A stretch of 64,000 nucleotides of DNA from Providencia vermicola (lineage in GTDB: Bacteria; Pseudomonadota; Gammaproteobacteria; Enterobacterales; Enterobacteriaceae). Under the pieces are notes generated by a model. It was not told where the DNA came from and made no database searches. It saw nothing but the letters and a program-made list of their open reading frames with translations. Numbering within the stretch: the stretch's first letter is position 1; every line of letters starts with the position of its first letter. Below are positions 30,629-42,615 of this stretch, in pieces. The stretch lies in NCBI RefSeq assembly GCF_020381325.1, contig NZ_JAGSPI010000009.1, positions 117,876 to 181,875 on the forward strand, given 5' to 3'. A program made the position numbers and the translations under genes.

Positions 30629-31699
30629 ATGCGTGTTTCTGATTTTACTTTTGAATTACCTGAAGAACTGATTGCCCACTACCCACAGGCTGAGCGTAGC
30701 GCTTGCCGCTTATTAAGTCTAGATGGCGGATCGGGGCAGCTAACGCATGGTGTTTTTACGGATGTTCTAGAAAAATTGGAGAAAGGGGATTTACTGGTAT
30801 TCAACAATACTCGCGTGATCCCTGCAAGGTTGTTTGGTCGTAAAGTCAGCGGCGGTAAAATTGAAGTTCTCATTGAACGCATGTTGGACGAGCACCGTGT
30901 ATTAGCACATGTTCGTGCTTCGAAAGCACCGAAAGAAGGTGCCGAGCTACTATTGGGTGAAGATGAAAGCGTAAAAGCGACGATGGTGGCGCGTCATGGA
31001 GCCTTATTTGAGTTGCGTTTTGATGATGAACGGGATGTGTTGAGCATTTTGAACCAAATTGGTCATATGCCGTTGCCTCCTTACATCGACCGTCCTGATG
31101 AAGAAGCGGACAAAGAGCTTTATCAAACCGTGTATAGCAAAAAACCAGGGGCTGTCGCAGCACCAACGGCAGGTTTACACTTTGATGAGCCTTTGCTTGA
31201 AGCTTTGCGTCAAAAAGGTATCGAAATGGCGTTTGTTACTTTACATGTTGGTGCGGGGACGTTCCAACCTGTTCGTGTTGATACCATTGAAGACCACATC
31301 ATGCACTCAGAATATGCGGAAGTGCCACAAGATGTGGTTGATGCGGTATTGGCATGTAAAGCACGTGGTAACCGTGTTATTGCTGTGGGAACAACGTCAG
31401 TTCGCTCACTGGAAAGCGCGGCAAAAGCCAGCCAAGATGCCTTAATTGCTCCATTTTTTGATGATACCCAAATTTTTATTTATCCAGGTTATGAATATCA
31501 GGTGATTGATGCACTCATCACTAATTTTCATCTGCCAGAGTCGACATTAATCATGTTGGTTTCTGCATTTGCTGGATATAAAAACACAATGAATGCGTAC
31601 AAAGAAGCGGTTGCTGAACAATACCGTTTCTTTAGCTATGGTGATGCGATGTTTATCACCCCCAATGCGGATGCTAAATTCGAAAAAATTGGTGAATAA
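30629..31699 (+). CDS. queA: QueA, S-adenosylmethionine:tRNA ribosyltransferase-isomerase
   Basis: Converts preQ1-modified tRNA to epoxyqueuosine using the ribosyl part of S-adenosylmethionine. Its 356 aa match E. coli QueA (356). Conserved blocks include [49 protein letters not shown] and [13 protein letters not shown]. It begins the queA-tgt-yajC-secD-secF cluster. Confidence 0.97.
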   Translation: MRVSDFTFELPEELIAHYPQAERSACRLLSLDGGSGQLTHGVFTDVLEKLEKGDLLVFNNTRVIPARLFGRKVSGGKIEVLIERMLDEHRVLAHVRASKAPKEGAELLLGEDESVKATMVARHGALFELRFDDERDVLSILNQIGHMPLPPYIDRPDEEADKELYQTVYSKKPGAVAAPTAGLHFDEPLLEALRQKGIEMAFVTLHVGAGTFQPVRVDTIEDHIMHSEYAEVPQDVVDAVLACKARGNRVIAVGTTSVRSLESAAKASQDALIAPFFDDTQIFIYPGYEYQVIDALITNFHLPESTLIMLVSAFAGYKNTMNAYKEAVAEQYRFFSYGDAMFITPNADAKFEKIGE

Positions 31700-31773
31700 T
31701 CAGTGATAAGCGGTGGCATCGGCTGCTTGCTTAGCAAATTAATACTATCAATAACATCAGACTGTTTTTCTGA

Positions 31774-32916
<1,143 letters not shown>

Positions 32917-33051
32917 ATTTAAGTGCGAAATCACGCTAACCTGTGTAGCATAGTTAGCTTGGTTTATTCGTTAGACTTCGAATATAAACGCACTGAATTA
33001 GTTAGAGTCTGTACTTAAAATTGCTTTCAATAAAACAATGAGGAAAGTTGA

Positions 33052-33384
33052 ATGAGTTTTTTTATTTCTGAAGCAGCGGCATCAGCAGGTGCACCAGCGC
33101 AGGGTAGCCCATACACCATGGTTATCATGCTTGTTGTTTTTGCGCTGATCTTCTATTTCATGATTTTGCGTCCACAGCAAAAACGTGCGAAAGAACACCG
33201 TAAATTGATGGAATCTATCACGAAAGGTGATGAAGTTTTAACAACTGGCGGTTTAATCGGACGTGTGACTAAAGTGTCTGAAACAGGTTATGTTGTTCTT
33301 GAACTGAGTGAGAACACAGAAGTAACCATCAAACGTGATTTCGTTGCTGCTGTTTTACCTAAAGGCACAATGAAAGCAATTTAA
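33052..33384 (+). CDS. yajC: YajC, Sec translocon accessory protein
   Basis: A 110-aa inner-membrane protein with one membrane helix (about residues 22-42, [17 protein letters not shown]) followed by [12 protein letters not shown]. It associates with SecDF. It is followed 26 bp later by secD. Confidence 0.96.
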   Translation: MSFFISEAAASAGAPAQGSPYTMVIMLVVFALIFYFMILRPQQKRAKEHRKLMESITKGDEVLTTGGLIGRVTKVSETGYVVLELSENTEVTIKRDFVAAVLPKGTMKAI

Positions 33385-33410
33385 TTCTGATTTTCCCGAA
33401 GGGAACTGCC

Positions 33411-35258
33411 GTGCTAAACCGTTATCCTTTGTGGAAGTATCTGATGTTGATCGTTGCGATCCTCATCGGTCTGCTTTATGCGCTTCCAAACCTATATGGT
33501 GAGGATCCGGCTGTTCAGATCACTGGCGTGCGGGGAACCGCCGCCAATGAACAAACGCTGGTCCAAGTCCAAAAATCGTTACAAGATGACAACATTGAGA
33601 GTAAGTCTATCTCTCTGGAAAATGGGGCAATTTTAGCCCGTTTCAACAACTCTGATGTTCAGTTACGTGCTCGTGAAGTCATCATGAATGCACTGGGTGA
33701 CCAGTATGTTGTTGCATTAAACCTTGCACCTGCGACGCCTAAGTGGCTCGAAGCTGTCGGCGGTGAGCCGATGAAGCTGGGTCTTGACCTGCGTGGTGGG
33801 GTTCACTTCCTGATGGAAGTTGATATGGACACTGCATTAGGTAAGTTGCAGGAACAAAACATGGATGGTTTGCGTAATGACCTGCGTCAAGAAGGCATTG
33901 CGTACTCTTCTATTCGTAAAGGCAATGATTACAGCGTTGAAGTTCGCTTCCGTAATGCTGACGATCGTAGCCAAGCAGAAAAAGCATTAGCACGTAAATA
34001 CCCAGACCTCGTGTTTAATGATGGCAGCGACAACACGATGATCGCTGTGATGACCGACGAGCGCTTACGTGAAGCTCGTAACTATGCTGTTTCTCAAAAC
34101 ATTACTATCATCCGTAACCGTGTAAACCAATTAGGTGTTGCTGAGCCTTTAGTTCAACGCCAAGGTGCAGACCGCATTGTGGTTGAGTTGCCGGGTATTC
34201 AAGATACAGCACGCGCTAAAGAAATCTTAGGCGCAACCGCGACATTAGAATTCCGCCTTGTCAATACCAGTGTGGATTCATCCGCTGCAGAAAGTGGCCG
34301 TGTACCAGGTGACTCTGAAGTTAAATATGACCGTGAAGGGGCGCCATATGTCCTGTATAAACGTGTTATTTTAACGGGTGACCATATCACTGACTCCACC
34401 TCTGAAGCCGATGAAAACGGCGCACCGCAAGTGAGCATCAGCCTTGATAGTTCGGGTGGTTCTATCATGTCTGACTTTACGCGTGATAACCAAGACAAGC
34501 TAATGGCAACGCTGTTTGTTGAATATAAAGACAGCGGTAAAAAAGATGCGACTGGCCGTTCAATCTTGGTGAAAGACGAGAAAGTTATCAATGCTGCACG
34601 TATTTCTGCACGTTTTGGTAGCAAATTCCGTATTACTGGTATCAATAATGGTAATGAGGCACGTCAGCTTTCATTATTATTACGAGCAGGTGCGTTGATT
34701 GCGCCAATTCAGATCGTTGAAGAACGTACTATCGGTCCAACGCTGGGTATGCAAAATATCGAGCAAGGCCTGAAGGCATGTATCGCAGGTTTGTTAGCGT
34801 CTATCTTGTTTATGATTATCTACTATCGTAAATTTGGTTTGATTGCGAGCAGCGCGCTGTTAGCGAACTTGGTATTAATTGTGGGAGTGATGTCGTTGTT
34901 ACCAGGTGCAACACTTACCATGCCAGGTATTGCGGGTATCGTATTAACCCTTGCGGTTGCAGTCGATGCCAACGTACTGATCAACGAACGTATTAAAGAA
35001 GAGCTTAAAAACGGGCGATCCGTTCAGCAAGCGATTCATGAAGGTTATAAAGGTGCCTTCTCAAGTATTATCGATGCAAACTTAACGACATTGATCACCG
35101 CTATCATTCTATATGCAGTGGGTACGGGGTCGATTAAAGGCTTTGCAATTACGACAGCGATTGGTGTCGCAACCTCTATGTTTACAGCGATTGTAGGTAC
35201 ACGTGCGATTGTGAACCTGCTATATGGCGGTAAACGTATTAACAAGCTGTCAATTTAA
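33411..35258 (+). CDS. secD: SecD, protein translocase subunit
   Basis: A 615-aa RND-family subunit (E. coli 615) that uses the proton gradient to pull secreted proteins across the membrane. One N-terminal helix is followed by a large periplasmic region containing [16 protein letters not shown], and then five helices from about residue 450. The [19 protein letters not shown] segment (here [15 protein letters not shown]) holds the proton-relay Asp. GTG start at 33411. Confidence 0.97.
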   Translation: MLNRYPLWKYLMLIVAILIGLLYALPNLYGEDPAVQITGVRGTAANEQTLVQVQKSLQDDNIESKSISLENGAILARFNNSDVQLRAREVIMNALGDQYVVALNLAPATPKWLEAVGGEPMKLGLDLRGGVHFLMEVDMDTALGKLQEQNMDGLRNDLRQEGIAYSSIRKGNDYSVEVRFRNADDRSQAEKALARKYPDLVFNDGSDNTMIAVMTDERLREARNYAVSQNITIIRNRVNQLGVAEPLVQRQGADRIVVELPGIQDTARAKEILGATATLEFRLVNTSVDSSAAESGRVPGDSEVKYDREGAPYVLYKRVILTGDHITDSTSEADENGAPQVSISLDSSGGSIMSDFTRDNQDKLMATLFVEYKDSGKKDATGRSILVKDEKVINAARISARFGSKFRITGINNGNEARQLSLLLRAGALIAPIQIVEERTIGPTLGMQNIEQGLKACIAGLLASILFMIIYYRKFGLIASSALLANLVLIVGVMSLLPGATLTMPGIAGIVLTLAVAVDANVLINERIKEELKNGRSVQQAIHEGYKGAFSSIIDANLTTLITAIILYAVGTGSIKGFAITTAIGVATSMFTAIVGTRAIVNLLYGGKRINKLSI

Positions 35259-35268
35259 GGAGCACGTT

Positions 35269-36237
35269 GTGGCACAGGATTATACTGTTGAACAATTGAA
35301 CTATGGCCGTAAAGTCTATGACTTTATGCGCTGGGACAACGTTGCTTTCACGATTTCAGCTCTGTTATTGGTTGCATCAGTTGTCATTATCGGCCTAAAA
35401 GGGTTTAACTGGGGTCTGGATTTCACAGGGGGGACGGTTATTGAGATTAACCTAAGCCAACCTGCTGATTTGGATAAAATTCGCGATAGCTTGTCTAACT
35501 CGAACCATAAAGACCCATTGATTCAAAACTTTGGTAGCAGCCGTGACATCATGATCCGTATCCCGCCAATTGAAGGCACTGCGGGTCAAGAAGTTGGTAA
35601 AGAGATTATTACGATTATCAACCAAAACGTTGATGATAAAGCCACTGTAAAACGAATCGAATTCGTGGGGCCGAGTGTCGGTGCAGAGCTAGCGCAAACA
35701 GGGGCATTAGCTCTGTTAACTGCGCTTATCTGTATTTTGATTTATGTCGGTTTCCGTTTCGAATGGCGTTTGGCAGCGGGTGCGGTATTGTCTCTTGCCC
35801 ATGACGTGGTGATTACCTTGGGTATTCTGTCTCTGTTCCATATTGAGATAGATATGACCATCGTAGCATCATTGATGTCGGTTATTGGTTACTCGCTGAA
35901 CGACAGTATCGTTGTTTCCGACCGTATCCGTGAAAACTTCCGCAAAATTCGTCGTGGTACACCGTACGAAATCATGAACGTCTCTTTGACGCAAACATTG
36001 AGCCGTACCATCATGACATCAGCCACCACGTTATTAGTGGTTCTGATGCTGTACCTGTTCGGCGGCGCGATGCTGGAAGGCTTCTCACTGGTTATGTTAA
36101 TCGGTGTAACTATCGGTACTATCTCATCTATTTACGTGGCTTCTGCATTAGCACTGAAAATGGGGATGAGACGCGAACACTTGATGCAAGTAAAAGTCGA
36201 AAAAGAAGGCGCAGACCAAGAGTCATTATTGCCTTAG
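35269..36237 (+). CDS. secF: SecF, protein translocase subunit
   Basis: A 323-aa partner of SecD, the same length as in E. coli. The GTG at 35269 ([15 protein letters not shown]) is preceded by AAGGAGC that overlaps the end of secD. An in-frame GTG at 35224 would overlap secD by 35 bp and is unlikely. [12 protein letters not shown] and the [20 protein letters not shown] segment are conserved. Confidence 0.96.
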   Translation: MAQDYTVEQLNYGRKVYDFMRWDNVAFTISALLLVASVVIIGLKGFNWGLDFTGGTVIEINLSQPADLDKIRDSLSNSNHKDPLIQNFGSSRDIMIRIPPIEGTAGQEVGKEIITIINQNVDDKATVKRIEFVGPSVGAELAQTGALALLTALICILIYVGFRFEWRLAAGAVLSLAHDVVITLGILSLFHIEIDMTIVASLMSVIGYSLNDSIVVSDRIRENFRKIRRGTPYEIMNVSLTQTLSRTIMTSATTLLVVLMLYLFGGAMLEGFSLVMLIGVTIGTISSIYVASALALKMGMRREHLMQVKVEKEGADQESLLP

Positions 36238-36270
36238 TTTTTAAAAACGATAAATAACTAAGCCAATTAG

Positions 36271-36391
36271 TACTCAAAATAGTTTGTGTTGTGAGTAGGC
36301 AGCAAGCGAGCGATATCCAGGAACATAGTAAACTATGTGACTAGGGTATCGGAGTGCAGCTAACACCCTCACAACACGAAATATGAAGAGT
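36271..36391. repeat. ERIC element in reverse orientation
   Basis: Lies between secF and its terminator. ATAGTAAACTATGTGACTAGGG is the reverse-strand counterpart of the ERIC core, flanked by GCAGCAAGCGAGCGATATC and GAGTGCAGCTAACACC. It would be transcribed as part of the secF 3' untranslated region. Confidence 0.75.
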
Positions 36392-36396
36392 TACAA

Positions 36397-36429
36397 ACAC
36401 CTTGTAAGTTACCTTACAAGGTGTTTTTT
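36397..36429 (+). terminator. Terminator of the queA-secF operon
   Basis: Perfect 12-bp stem (ACACCTTGTAAG / CTTACAAGGTGT) with a four-base loop and a T-run. Confidence 0.93.
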
Positions 36430-36480
36430 CTTGCATAGTAGGGTAAACTATCCCTCCGTAAATAGGACTCAGGAAACGCT

Positions 36481-36930
36481 ATGCATTGCCCATTTTGCTC
36501 AGCTGTAGATACGAAAGTCATCGACTCGCGTCTGGTTGGTGAAGGTGCTCAAGTCCGTAGACGCCGCCAATGTTTGCTTTGTCATGAACGTTTCACCACG
36601 TTTGAAGTGGCAGAACTTGTCATGCCCCGAGTCATTAAAAGTGATGAAGTGCGTGAGCCGTTTGATGAAGAAAAACTCAATCGCGGTATGCAAAAAGCGT
36701 TGGAAAAACGCCCTGTTAGCTCTGATGATATTGAGCAAGCCATTATTTCCATTAAGTCCCAACTCCGTGCGACAGGGGAACGTGAAGTTCCGTCGAAATT
36801 AATTGGTAGCTTGGTAATGGATGAGCTGAAAAAGCTCGATAAAGTGGCGTATATCCGTTTTGCCTCGGTTTATCGTAGTTTTGAAGATGTGCGTGAGTTT
36901 GGCGAAGAAATCGCGAAATTACAGGACTAG
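36481..36930 (+). CDS. nrdR: NrdR, ribonucleotide reductase repressor
   Basis: A 149-aa repressor with a zinc ribbon (Cys3, Cys6, Cys31, Cys34) and an ATP-cone (about residues 49-139) that senses nucleotide state. It binds NrdR boxes upstream of nrd operons. ribD starts 5 bp downstream, so they share a transcript, as in most enterics. Confidence 0.97.
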   Translation: MHCPFCSAVDTKVIDSRLVGEGAQVRRRRQCLLCHERFTTFEVAELVMPRVIKSDEVREPFDEEKLNRGMQKALEKRPVSSDDIEQAIISIKSQLRATGEREVPSKLIGSLVMDELKKLDKVAYIRFASVYRSFEDVREFGEEIAKLQD

Positions 36931-36935
36931 CGCCA

Positions 36936-38051
36936 ATGATTGAACAAGATAACATTTACATGGCGCGTGCTTTTGAATTAGCACGTCTTGGCCGTTTTAC
37001 CACATCACCGAATCCGAACGTCGGGTGTGTGATTGTGCTTGATGGCGAAATTGTTGGTGAAGGCTACCACCAAAAAGCAGGTGAACCCCATGCGGAAGTG
37101 CATGCACTGCGAATGGCGGGCGAGAAAGCAAAAGGGGCAACGGCGTATGTCACCCTTGAACCTTGTAGCCATCATGGCCGCACACCACCTTGTGCAGAAG
37201 CGTTGATTAACGCAGGCGTGAGCCGTGTTGTTGCTGCGATGCAAGACCCTAACCCACAGGTTGCTGGGCGTGGTCTGTACATGTTGTCTCAAGCGGGTAT
37301 TGAAACTTGCAGCAATGTTTTATTAGAAGAAGCTGAAGCGGCAAACCGTGGCTTCTTAAAACGCATGCGTACCGGCTTCCCTTATATTCAGTTAAAACTT
37401 GCGGCCTCACTCGATGGTAAAACCGCGTTAGAGACAGGCGAAAGTAAGTGGATCACGAGTGTCGCGGCGCGTAAAGATGTCCAAGTGTTTCGTGCTCAGG
37501 CTAGTGCCATCTTAAGCACCAGTAGCACTGTAATTGCGGATGACCCATCGCTGACAGTGCGTTGGAACGAGCTCCCCGCGGATATTCAACACATTTACCC
37601 AGAAAGCCAAGTGCGCCAGCCAATTCGTATTGTGCTGGATAACCACAACCGCGTGACGGCTGACCATAAAGTCACACAACTTGATGGTGAGTGTTGGTTA
37701 GTTCGCGCAACCCCAGAAACAAACGCATCATGGCAAGGAAAAGTTGAGCAGATTGCCGTTCCCGCTGATGATAATGGCACTGATCTGGTTATTTTAATGA
37801 TGCAGCTGGCGAAACGTAACGTAAACAGCATCTGGGTTGAAGCAGGTGCCAAGTTAGCGGGTTCGTTACTCAAGCTGGGTATTGTTGATGAACTGATTGT
37901 GTATATTGCCCCTAAATTACTGGGTAACAATGCACGTAGTTTGGTTGATTTCCCTGCATTAAATGCCTTGGTGGATGCGCCAAGGTTTGAATTTACAGAT
38001 GTGACGAAAGTTGGTGATGACCTGCGTGTCAGGCTACGTCCTGTCTGGTAA
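36936..38051 (+). CDS. ribD: RibD, riboflavin deaminase/reductase
   Basis: A 371-aa bifunctional enzyme of riboflavin synthesis. The N-terminal deaminase has the zinc site His52-Ala-Glu54, Cys77 and Cys86 (PCSHHGRTPPC). The C-terminal reductase starts near residue 150 (KLAASLDGKTA). It acts before RibH and after RibA, which is not in the window. Confidence 0.96.
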   Translation: MIEQDNIYMARAFELARLGRFTTSPNPNVGCVIVLDGEIVGEGYHQKAGEPHAEVHALRMAGEKAKGATAYVTLEPCSHHGRTPPCAEALINAGVSRVVAAMQDPNPQVAGRGLYMLSQAGIETCSNVLLEEAEAANRGFLKRMRTGFPYIQLKLAASLDGKTALETGESKWITSVAARKDVQVFRAQASAILSTSSTVIADDPSLTVRWNELPADIQHIYPESQVRQPIRIVLDNHNRVTADHKVTQLDGECWLVRATPETNASWQGKVEQIAVPADDNGTDLVILMMQLAKRNVNSIWVEAGAKLAGSLLKLGIVDELIVYIAPKLLGNNARSLVDFPALNALVDAPRFEFTDVTKVGDDLRVRLRPVW

Positions 38052-38142
38052 GTGCGTTTTTTTGAAATTCGCGCATACGATAAACGAAAGAATGTGATAA
38101 AATCCGCGCCCCGCGGGTTATAATTAATATTAGAGGAAGACT

Positions 38143-38616
38143 ATGAACGTAATTAAAGGTGTTGTTGCTGCGCCAAAAGCGCGTGTTGCTATCGCTATTG
38201 CTCGTTTTAACAACTTTATTAATGATAGTCTGCTGGAAGGCGCTGTTGATGCGTTAGAGCGTATTGGCCAGGTTTCAAACGACAACATCACTATCGTTTG
38301 GGTCCCAGGTGCCTATGAACTGCCATTAACCGCGAAAGCGCTGGTTGAAACTAAAAAATATGATGCCGTTATTGCACTAGGTACGGTTATCCGTGGTGGT
38401 ACTGCTCATTTTGAATACGTTGCGGGTGAGTGCAGCTCTGGCCTGTCCCATGTTGCAATGAATAGCGAAGTGCCTGTAACCTTTGGTGTACTAACCACCG
38501 AAAATATCGAGCAAGCTATTGAACGCGCAGGTACTAAAGCGGGCAACAAAGGCGCTGAAGCTGCCTTAACAGCACTTGAAATGATTAATGTGATTAAAGC
38601 CATCAAAGGCAAATAA
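38143..38616 (+). CDS. ribH: RibH, lumazine synthase
   Basis: A 157-aa subunit (E. coli 156) that joins 3,4-dihydroxybutanone phosphate to the pyrimidine from RibD. Conserved [28 protein letters not shown] and [16 protein letters not shown] are present. A TATAAT at about 38117 suggests its own promoter. nusB follows. Confidence 0.96.
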   Translation: MNVIKGVVAAPKARVAIAIARFNNFINDSLLEGAVDALERIGQVSNDNITIVWVPGAYELPLTAKALVETKKYDAVIALGTVIRGGTAHFEYVAGECSSGLSHVAMNSEVPVTFGVLTTENIEQAIERAGTKAGNKGAEAALTALEMINVIKAIKGK

Positions 38617-38705
38617 TACACAAATAATGTGACGTCGCGGAGTGTGTGTAAACTTCTTTGCGACACAAATTATTGTGTATAGTTTTTAAATTTAAGGGGA
38701 ATCTT

Positions 38706-39122
38706 GTGAAACCTGCTGCTCGTCGCCGCGCTCGTGAGTGTGCTGTACAGGCCATTTATTCATGGCAATTATCTGGCAATCCAATTGCTGAAGTCGAATA
38801 TGAGTTTATTGCTGAACAGGACATGTCAGACGTTGACGTAAACTATTTTCGTGAACTGTTATCAGGCGTTGCGACCAATGCAACTAAGCTTGATCAACTG
38901 ATGGCGCCTTATTTATCTCGTCAACTCGAAGAGCTGGGTCAGGTAGAAAAAGCGATTTTACGTGTCTCTATGTTTGAATTAAGCTTCCGTGAAGATGTGC
39001 CTTACAAAGTCGCAATTAATGAAGGTATTGAATTAGCGAAAGTATTCGGCGCAGAAGATAGCCATAAATTCGTTAACGGTGTATTAGATAAAGCGGCACC
39101 TGCGGTTCGCCGTAAAAAATAA
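38706..39122 (+). CDS. nusB: NusB, transcription antitermination factor
   Basis: A 138-aa protein that binds boxA RNA with NusE for rRNA antitermination. GTG 38706 ([15 protein letters not shown]) matches E. coli and is preceded by GGGGA. An earlier TTG at 38658 is not used. The C-terminal [17 protein letters not shown] is diagnostic. Confidence 0.96.
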   Translation: MKPAARRRARECAVQAIYSWQLSGNPIAEVEYEFIAEQDMSDVDVNYFRELLSGVATNATKLDQLMAPYLSRQLEELGQVEKAILRVSMFELSFREDVPYKVAINEGIELAKVFGAEDSHKFVNGVLDKAAPAVRRKK

Positions 39123-39162
39123 TAATATCAGGGTTCCCTCCTGTAACACTACAGTAGTCGAG

Positions 39163-39189
39163 AGGTAGGCTGGGTTCCAGTCTACCTTT
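39163..39189 (+). terminator. Hairpin terminator after nusB
   Basis: AGGTAGGCTGG and CCAGTCTACCT pair around GTT with one G-T wobble. Only a short T-run follows, so termination may be partial. Confidence 0.55.
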
Positions 39190-39201
39190 GTACTTATAGG
39201 C

Positions 39202-39322
39202 TCGTCATACTTTAAGTTACAGGTGTATTGGCTAGAATTGGCTCAGATGCAGGTTTTAGTCTATTTTAGGACATGCAGTCAATTGCCGCCTATTTGTAAC
39301 TTGAATTATTCAGAGTATAAAT
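39202..39322. repeat. Degenerate ERIC-like element
   Basis: Between nusB and thiL. The ends GTCATACTTTAAG and CTTGAATTATTCAGAGTAT match ERIC ends, but the central palindrome is eroded, so it is probably an old copy. Confidence 0.55.
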
Positions 39323-39374
39323 TATTTATTTCGTTTAAAACGAAAATAGAGATAGCGAAAACGGAAAATCTACC

Positions 39375-40367
39375 ATGTCATATGGCGAATTTGACCTCAT
39401 CGCACGTTACTTTAACCGTCAAACCACTAACCGACGTGATGTGAATATCGGTATTGGTGATGATTGTGCGTTGATGACCATCCCGGAAAAACAGCAACTT
39501 GCTGTGAGTACTGACACTCTCGTTTCCGGTATTCATTTCCTACCTACGATTTCTCCCGCTGACCTTGCGTACAAATCATTAGCCTCTAATTTAAGTGACC
39601 TTGCTGCAATGGGGGCTGATCCTGCGTGGGTTTCTTTAGCCATTACACTGCCTTGTGTCGATTGTGAATGGTTGCAGTCTTTTAGTGATAGTTTGTTCGA
39701 ACAACTAAATTATTATGGAATGCAATTAATTGGTGGTGACACGACTCGTGGGCCGATGAGCTTAACCTATACAGTGCATGGCTTAGTGCCAGTTGGTAAA
39801 GCAATGTCCCGTTCTGGTGCGCGTAATGGTGATTGGATTTATGTGACAGGCACATTGGGGGATAGCGCGGCAGGGCTCGCTATTTTGCAAGATAGACTGC
39901 ATGTTGCGAACATCGAAGACAAAGCGTGGTTAGTTGCACGCCATTTGCGTCCTCAACCGCGTATTTTACAAGGCCAAGCCCTGCGTAATTTAGCCTCTTC
40001 AGCGATTGATATTTCTGATGGCTTGGTTTCTGATTTGATCCATATTTTAAAAGCGAGTGGCTGCGGTGCGCGGATCAATTTAGATTCGTTGCCGCAATCG
40101 GAAGCGTTAAAACAAAGTTGCAGTGTAGAACAAGGGCGTTTATGGTCGCTCAGTGGCGGTGAAGATTATGAATTGTGCTTCACGGTACCTGAAATCAACC
40201 GCGGCGCGTTAGAAATGGCATTAGCACATACAGGCTCTGGTTTTACCTGTATTGGGCAAATTAAACCACAGTCCGAAGGGATCCGCTACTTTTGTAATAA
40301 CCAAGAAGTTGATGTAAACCTTAAAGGTTTCGATCACTTTGTTTCGGAAGGTGTTTATGGCGACTAG
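39375..40367 (+). CDS. thiL: ThiL, thiamine-monophosphate kinase
   Basis: A 330-aa kinase that makes thiamine diphosphate from the monophosphate (E. coli 325 aa). The N-terminal [18 protein letters not shown] and [11 protein letters not shown], and later ISDGLVSDL and [12 protein letters not shown], match the family. Its end overlaps pgpA by 11 bp. Confidence 0.95.
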   Translation: MSYGEFDLIARYFNRQTTNRRDVNIGIGDDCALMTIPEKQQLAVSTDTLVSGIHFLPTISPADLAYKSLASNLSDLAAMGADPAWVSLAITLPCVDCEWLQSFSDSLFEQLNYYGMQLIGGDTTRGPMSLTYTVHGLVPVGKAMSRSGARNGDWIYVTGTLGDSAAGLAILQDRLHVANIEDKAWLVARHLRPQPRILQGQALRNLASSAIDISDGLVSDLIHILKASGCGARINLDSLPQSEALKQSCSVEQGRLWSLSGGEDYELCFTVPEINRGALEMALAHTGSGFTCIGQIKPQSEGIRYFCNNQEVDVNLKGFDHFVSEGVYGD

Positions 40368-40869
40368 CCAAGAAAAAGCAGAAGCGAAAAAACGGCTAAA
40401 CATGCGTAACCCGTGGCACTTACTTGCTACGGGGTTTGGTAGTGGATTATCGCCAATTGTGCCTGGAACGATGGGCTCACTCGCTGCGATCCCATTCTGG
40501 CTATTGATGTCAGGGATGCCCGTTTGGAGTTTATGGGTGGTGATTGTCGCAGGCTTCTGGATTGGCTGTATGATTTGCCAACGCACATCGGACGACATGA
40601 AAATTCATGACCACGGCAGTATTGTCTGGGATGAGTTTATCGGTATGTGGATTACGTTGATGGCGATCCCTGTGGTGGATTTTGAGTGGGTTATCACCGC
40701 TTTCTTTATTTTCCGTATTTACGATATGTGGAAGCCTTGGCCGATCCGTATTTTTGACCGTAAAGTTGGCGGCGGTTTTGGCATTATGATCGACGATATC
40801 ATCGCGGCGATTTTCGCTTATGCGACTGTCTGGCTATGTGTTAAGTTTAATTTGCTCTCCTTTTTATGA
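40357..40869 (+). CDS. pgpA: PgpA, phosphatidylglycerophosphatase A
   Basis: A 170-aa membrane enzyme that dephosphorylates phosphatidylglycerophosphate. [41 protein letters not shown] and MIDDIIAAI are family blocks. The start at 40357 overlaps the thiL stop and uses GGAAGG. The in-frame start at 40339 would add six residues. It is the last backbone gene before the carnitine cluster. Confidence 0.93.
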   Translation: MATSQEKAEAKKRLNMRNPWHLLATGFGSGLSPIVPGTMGSLAAIPFWLLMSGMPVWSLWVVIVAGFWIGCMICQRTSDDMKIHDHGSIVWDEFIGMWITLMAIPVVDFEWVITAFFIFRIYDMWKPWPIRIFDRKVGGGFGIMIDDIIAAIFAYATVWLCVKFNLLSFL

Positions 40870-40928
40870 GTAAAATAAGAAGGCCATCAATGGATGGCTT
40901 TCTTATTGGCTTGTTATCATTAACAAAA

Positions 40929-42254
40929 CTATTTCTTTCGACGACTCATTCCCATTACTGATGTTTGTGCTAGCGTTAACCCTTTGGTTTCTGGAGCAAA
41001 TAATATCGAAACAACTAAACCTAATAACGACACTCCCGCCCCCATTAATACCACATTGCTAATACCATATTCACTGATAAACACAGGCAGAGCCCACGTA
41101 GAAAAAATGGTTCCGATACGGCTAATTGACATGATCACACCGACGGCAGAAGCTCGGATATCCGTTGGGAACAGTTCATTTGGATAGAGCCATTGCAAGA
41201 TCCCCGGTCCTCCAGAGAAAAAGGCGTAGATCCCAAACATAATGATCACCAAACAGATCCCAAGGTTGGAGAATAGCCCGAGTATTGCCAGTGCGAGGGT
41301 CATAATGGCAAAGCTGCCAATAAGCAAGGGGCGTCTGCCCATTTTATTGAGCCAATACATGGCAGGCAGGCAGCCTAACATAAAGAATAGGCTGATCACG
41401 ACGTTACCGAGCGCGGCGTTTTTACCTTGATCCCAACCGAGCTGCCCAACAATTTGTGGGCCGAAGGTGTAGATGGCGAACATTGGGATCACTTGGCAAG
41501 TCCAAATAATCGCAGTGAACAGGACAAAAGAAAAATGGCGCTTAGTGAACAATTGCAGAAAATGCGTTTTCTTCTGTTCTTCTGCTTCAAACACCACGGG
41601 TTGCCCGAATAGTTTTTCCATCATTTTTTCACATTCTTTAATTCGCCCTTTGCGTATCAACCACAGTGGTGATTCAGGCAAATCAAAGCGACCGATCAAA
41701 ATAACAATACAGGGGATCACAGCGCTACCTAACATCCAGCGCCAGCCGCCTTCGACATCGTACAGCACATAGCCCACAAGGTTGGCGCAAGTTGCACCCA
41801 CATACCACATCGCTGCAATAAAGCCGACGGCAAATGCTCTTTGTTTGGTGTTTGAAAATTCGGTGATCATTGAAGTGGCGATGGGGTAATCAGCCCCAAT
41901 CACGATACCAATTAAAAAGCGCATGAGAAGTAGCTGCAATGGCGTGGAGACAAACATGGTGGCGACAGAAATGACACCGATCGCGACAATGTCAATGAGG
42001 AACATTTTGCGTCGACCGACTTGGTCACATATATAGCCAAAGAGCGAGGTACCGATAAATAACCCTGCAAGGGTTGCTGCGCCGAGTAAGCCTATCCACT
42101 CGCTGCTTAAATTGAGTAAAGGGGTGAGTTGTTCAAGTGCGACACCGATCAGAACCAATACATAACCATCAAGAAAAGGCCCGCCGCTGCCCCATAGCAT
42201 GATCCGCCGATGCACGGAGGAGAATTGAATGTCATCAAAACTTTTCGGTTTCAT
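40929..42254 (-). CDS. yaaU: YaaU-like MFS transporter
   Basis: A 441-aa major-facilitator transporter of the sugar-porter type with 12 predicted helices. DGYVLVLIGVAL, GYICDQVGRRKMF and the PESPLWLIRKGR motif are typical. Position and sequence match E. coli yaaU (443 aa), which lies directly after fixX. The substrate is not established. Its co-location with fixABCX suggests co-expression, with a 73-bp gap to fixX. Confidence 0.88.
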   Translation of the reverse strand: MKPKSFDDIQFSSVHRRIMLWGSGGPFLDGYVLVLIGVALEQLTPLLNLSSEWIGLLGAATLAGLFIGTSLFGYICDQVGRRKMFLIDIVAIGVISVATMFVSTPLQLLLMRFLIGIVIGADYPIATSMITEFSNTKQRAFAVGFIAAMWYVGATCANLVGYVLYDVEGGWRWMLGSAVIPCIVILIGRFDLPESPLWLIRKGRIKECEKMMEKLFGQPVVFEAEEQKKTHFLQLFTKRHFSFVLFTAIIWTCQVIPMFAIYTFGPQIVGQLGWDQGKNAALGNVVISLFFMLGCLPAMYWLNKMGRRPLLIGSFAIMTLALAILGLFSNLGICLVIIMFGIYAFFSGGPGILQWLYPNELFPTDIRASAVGVIMSISRIGTIFSTWALPVFISEYGISNVVLMGAGVSLLGLVVSILFAPETKGLTLAQTSVMGMSRRKK

Positions 42255-42327
42255 TGTGTATCCCAGTGTCAGCGTAAAATACGCTATAAAGCTCTCGAAG
42301 TCTTTGAAACTTCGAGAGTAATACTAA

Positions 42328-42615
42328 TCAGCCGTAACGAAATTCAATGCCGAAAGTGCCACGTGGGTATTCCCACTTTTCGAGTGCACTCTCTAAGCCT
42401 AAAATACGGCAAGTACCGCACTCAAGGCAGCCAGCATAGTCAAAACGGACTGAGCCATCTTCTTGTTTTTTATATAAACCTGCGGGGCAGGCCTTTGTTA
42501 AAGTGTCGAGCACTTGCATATCAGGGTGTTCTTTGATGACGATATGTGGGTTTTCTTCATCGACATTAAATTTATTGATACCAAGTTTGACATCAACGTT
42601 AACTGGCTGGCTCAT
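42328..42615 (-). CDS. fixX: FixX, ferredoxin-like protein
   Basis: A 95-aa iron-sulfur protein with Cys residues in CPAGLY and GCLECGTCR that bind a cluster. It completes the FixABCX complex thought to pass electrons to CaiA. The start overlaps the fixC stop by four bases (ATGA), so they are translationally coupled. Confidence 0.95.
   Translation of the reverse strand: MSQPVNVDVKLGINKFNVDEENPHIVIKEHPDMQVLDTLTKACPAGLYKKQEDGSVRFDYAGCLECGTCRILGLESALEKWEYPRGTFGIEFRYG

Noticed and set aside
35224..35268. Longer SecF start overlapping secD
   Set aside because: The GTG at 35269 has a clear AAGGAGC site and gives the exact E. coli length.
38052..38142. FMN riboswitch before ribH
   Set aside because: The 90-bp gap is too short and lacks the conserved AGGGGC and other riboswitch elements. 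A plain promoter fits better.
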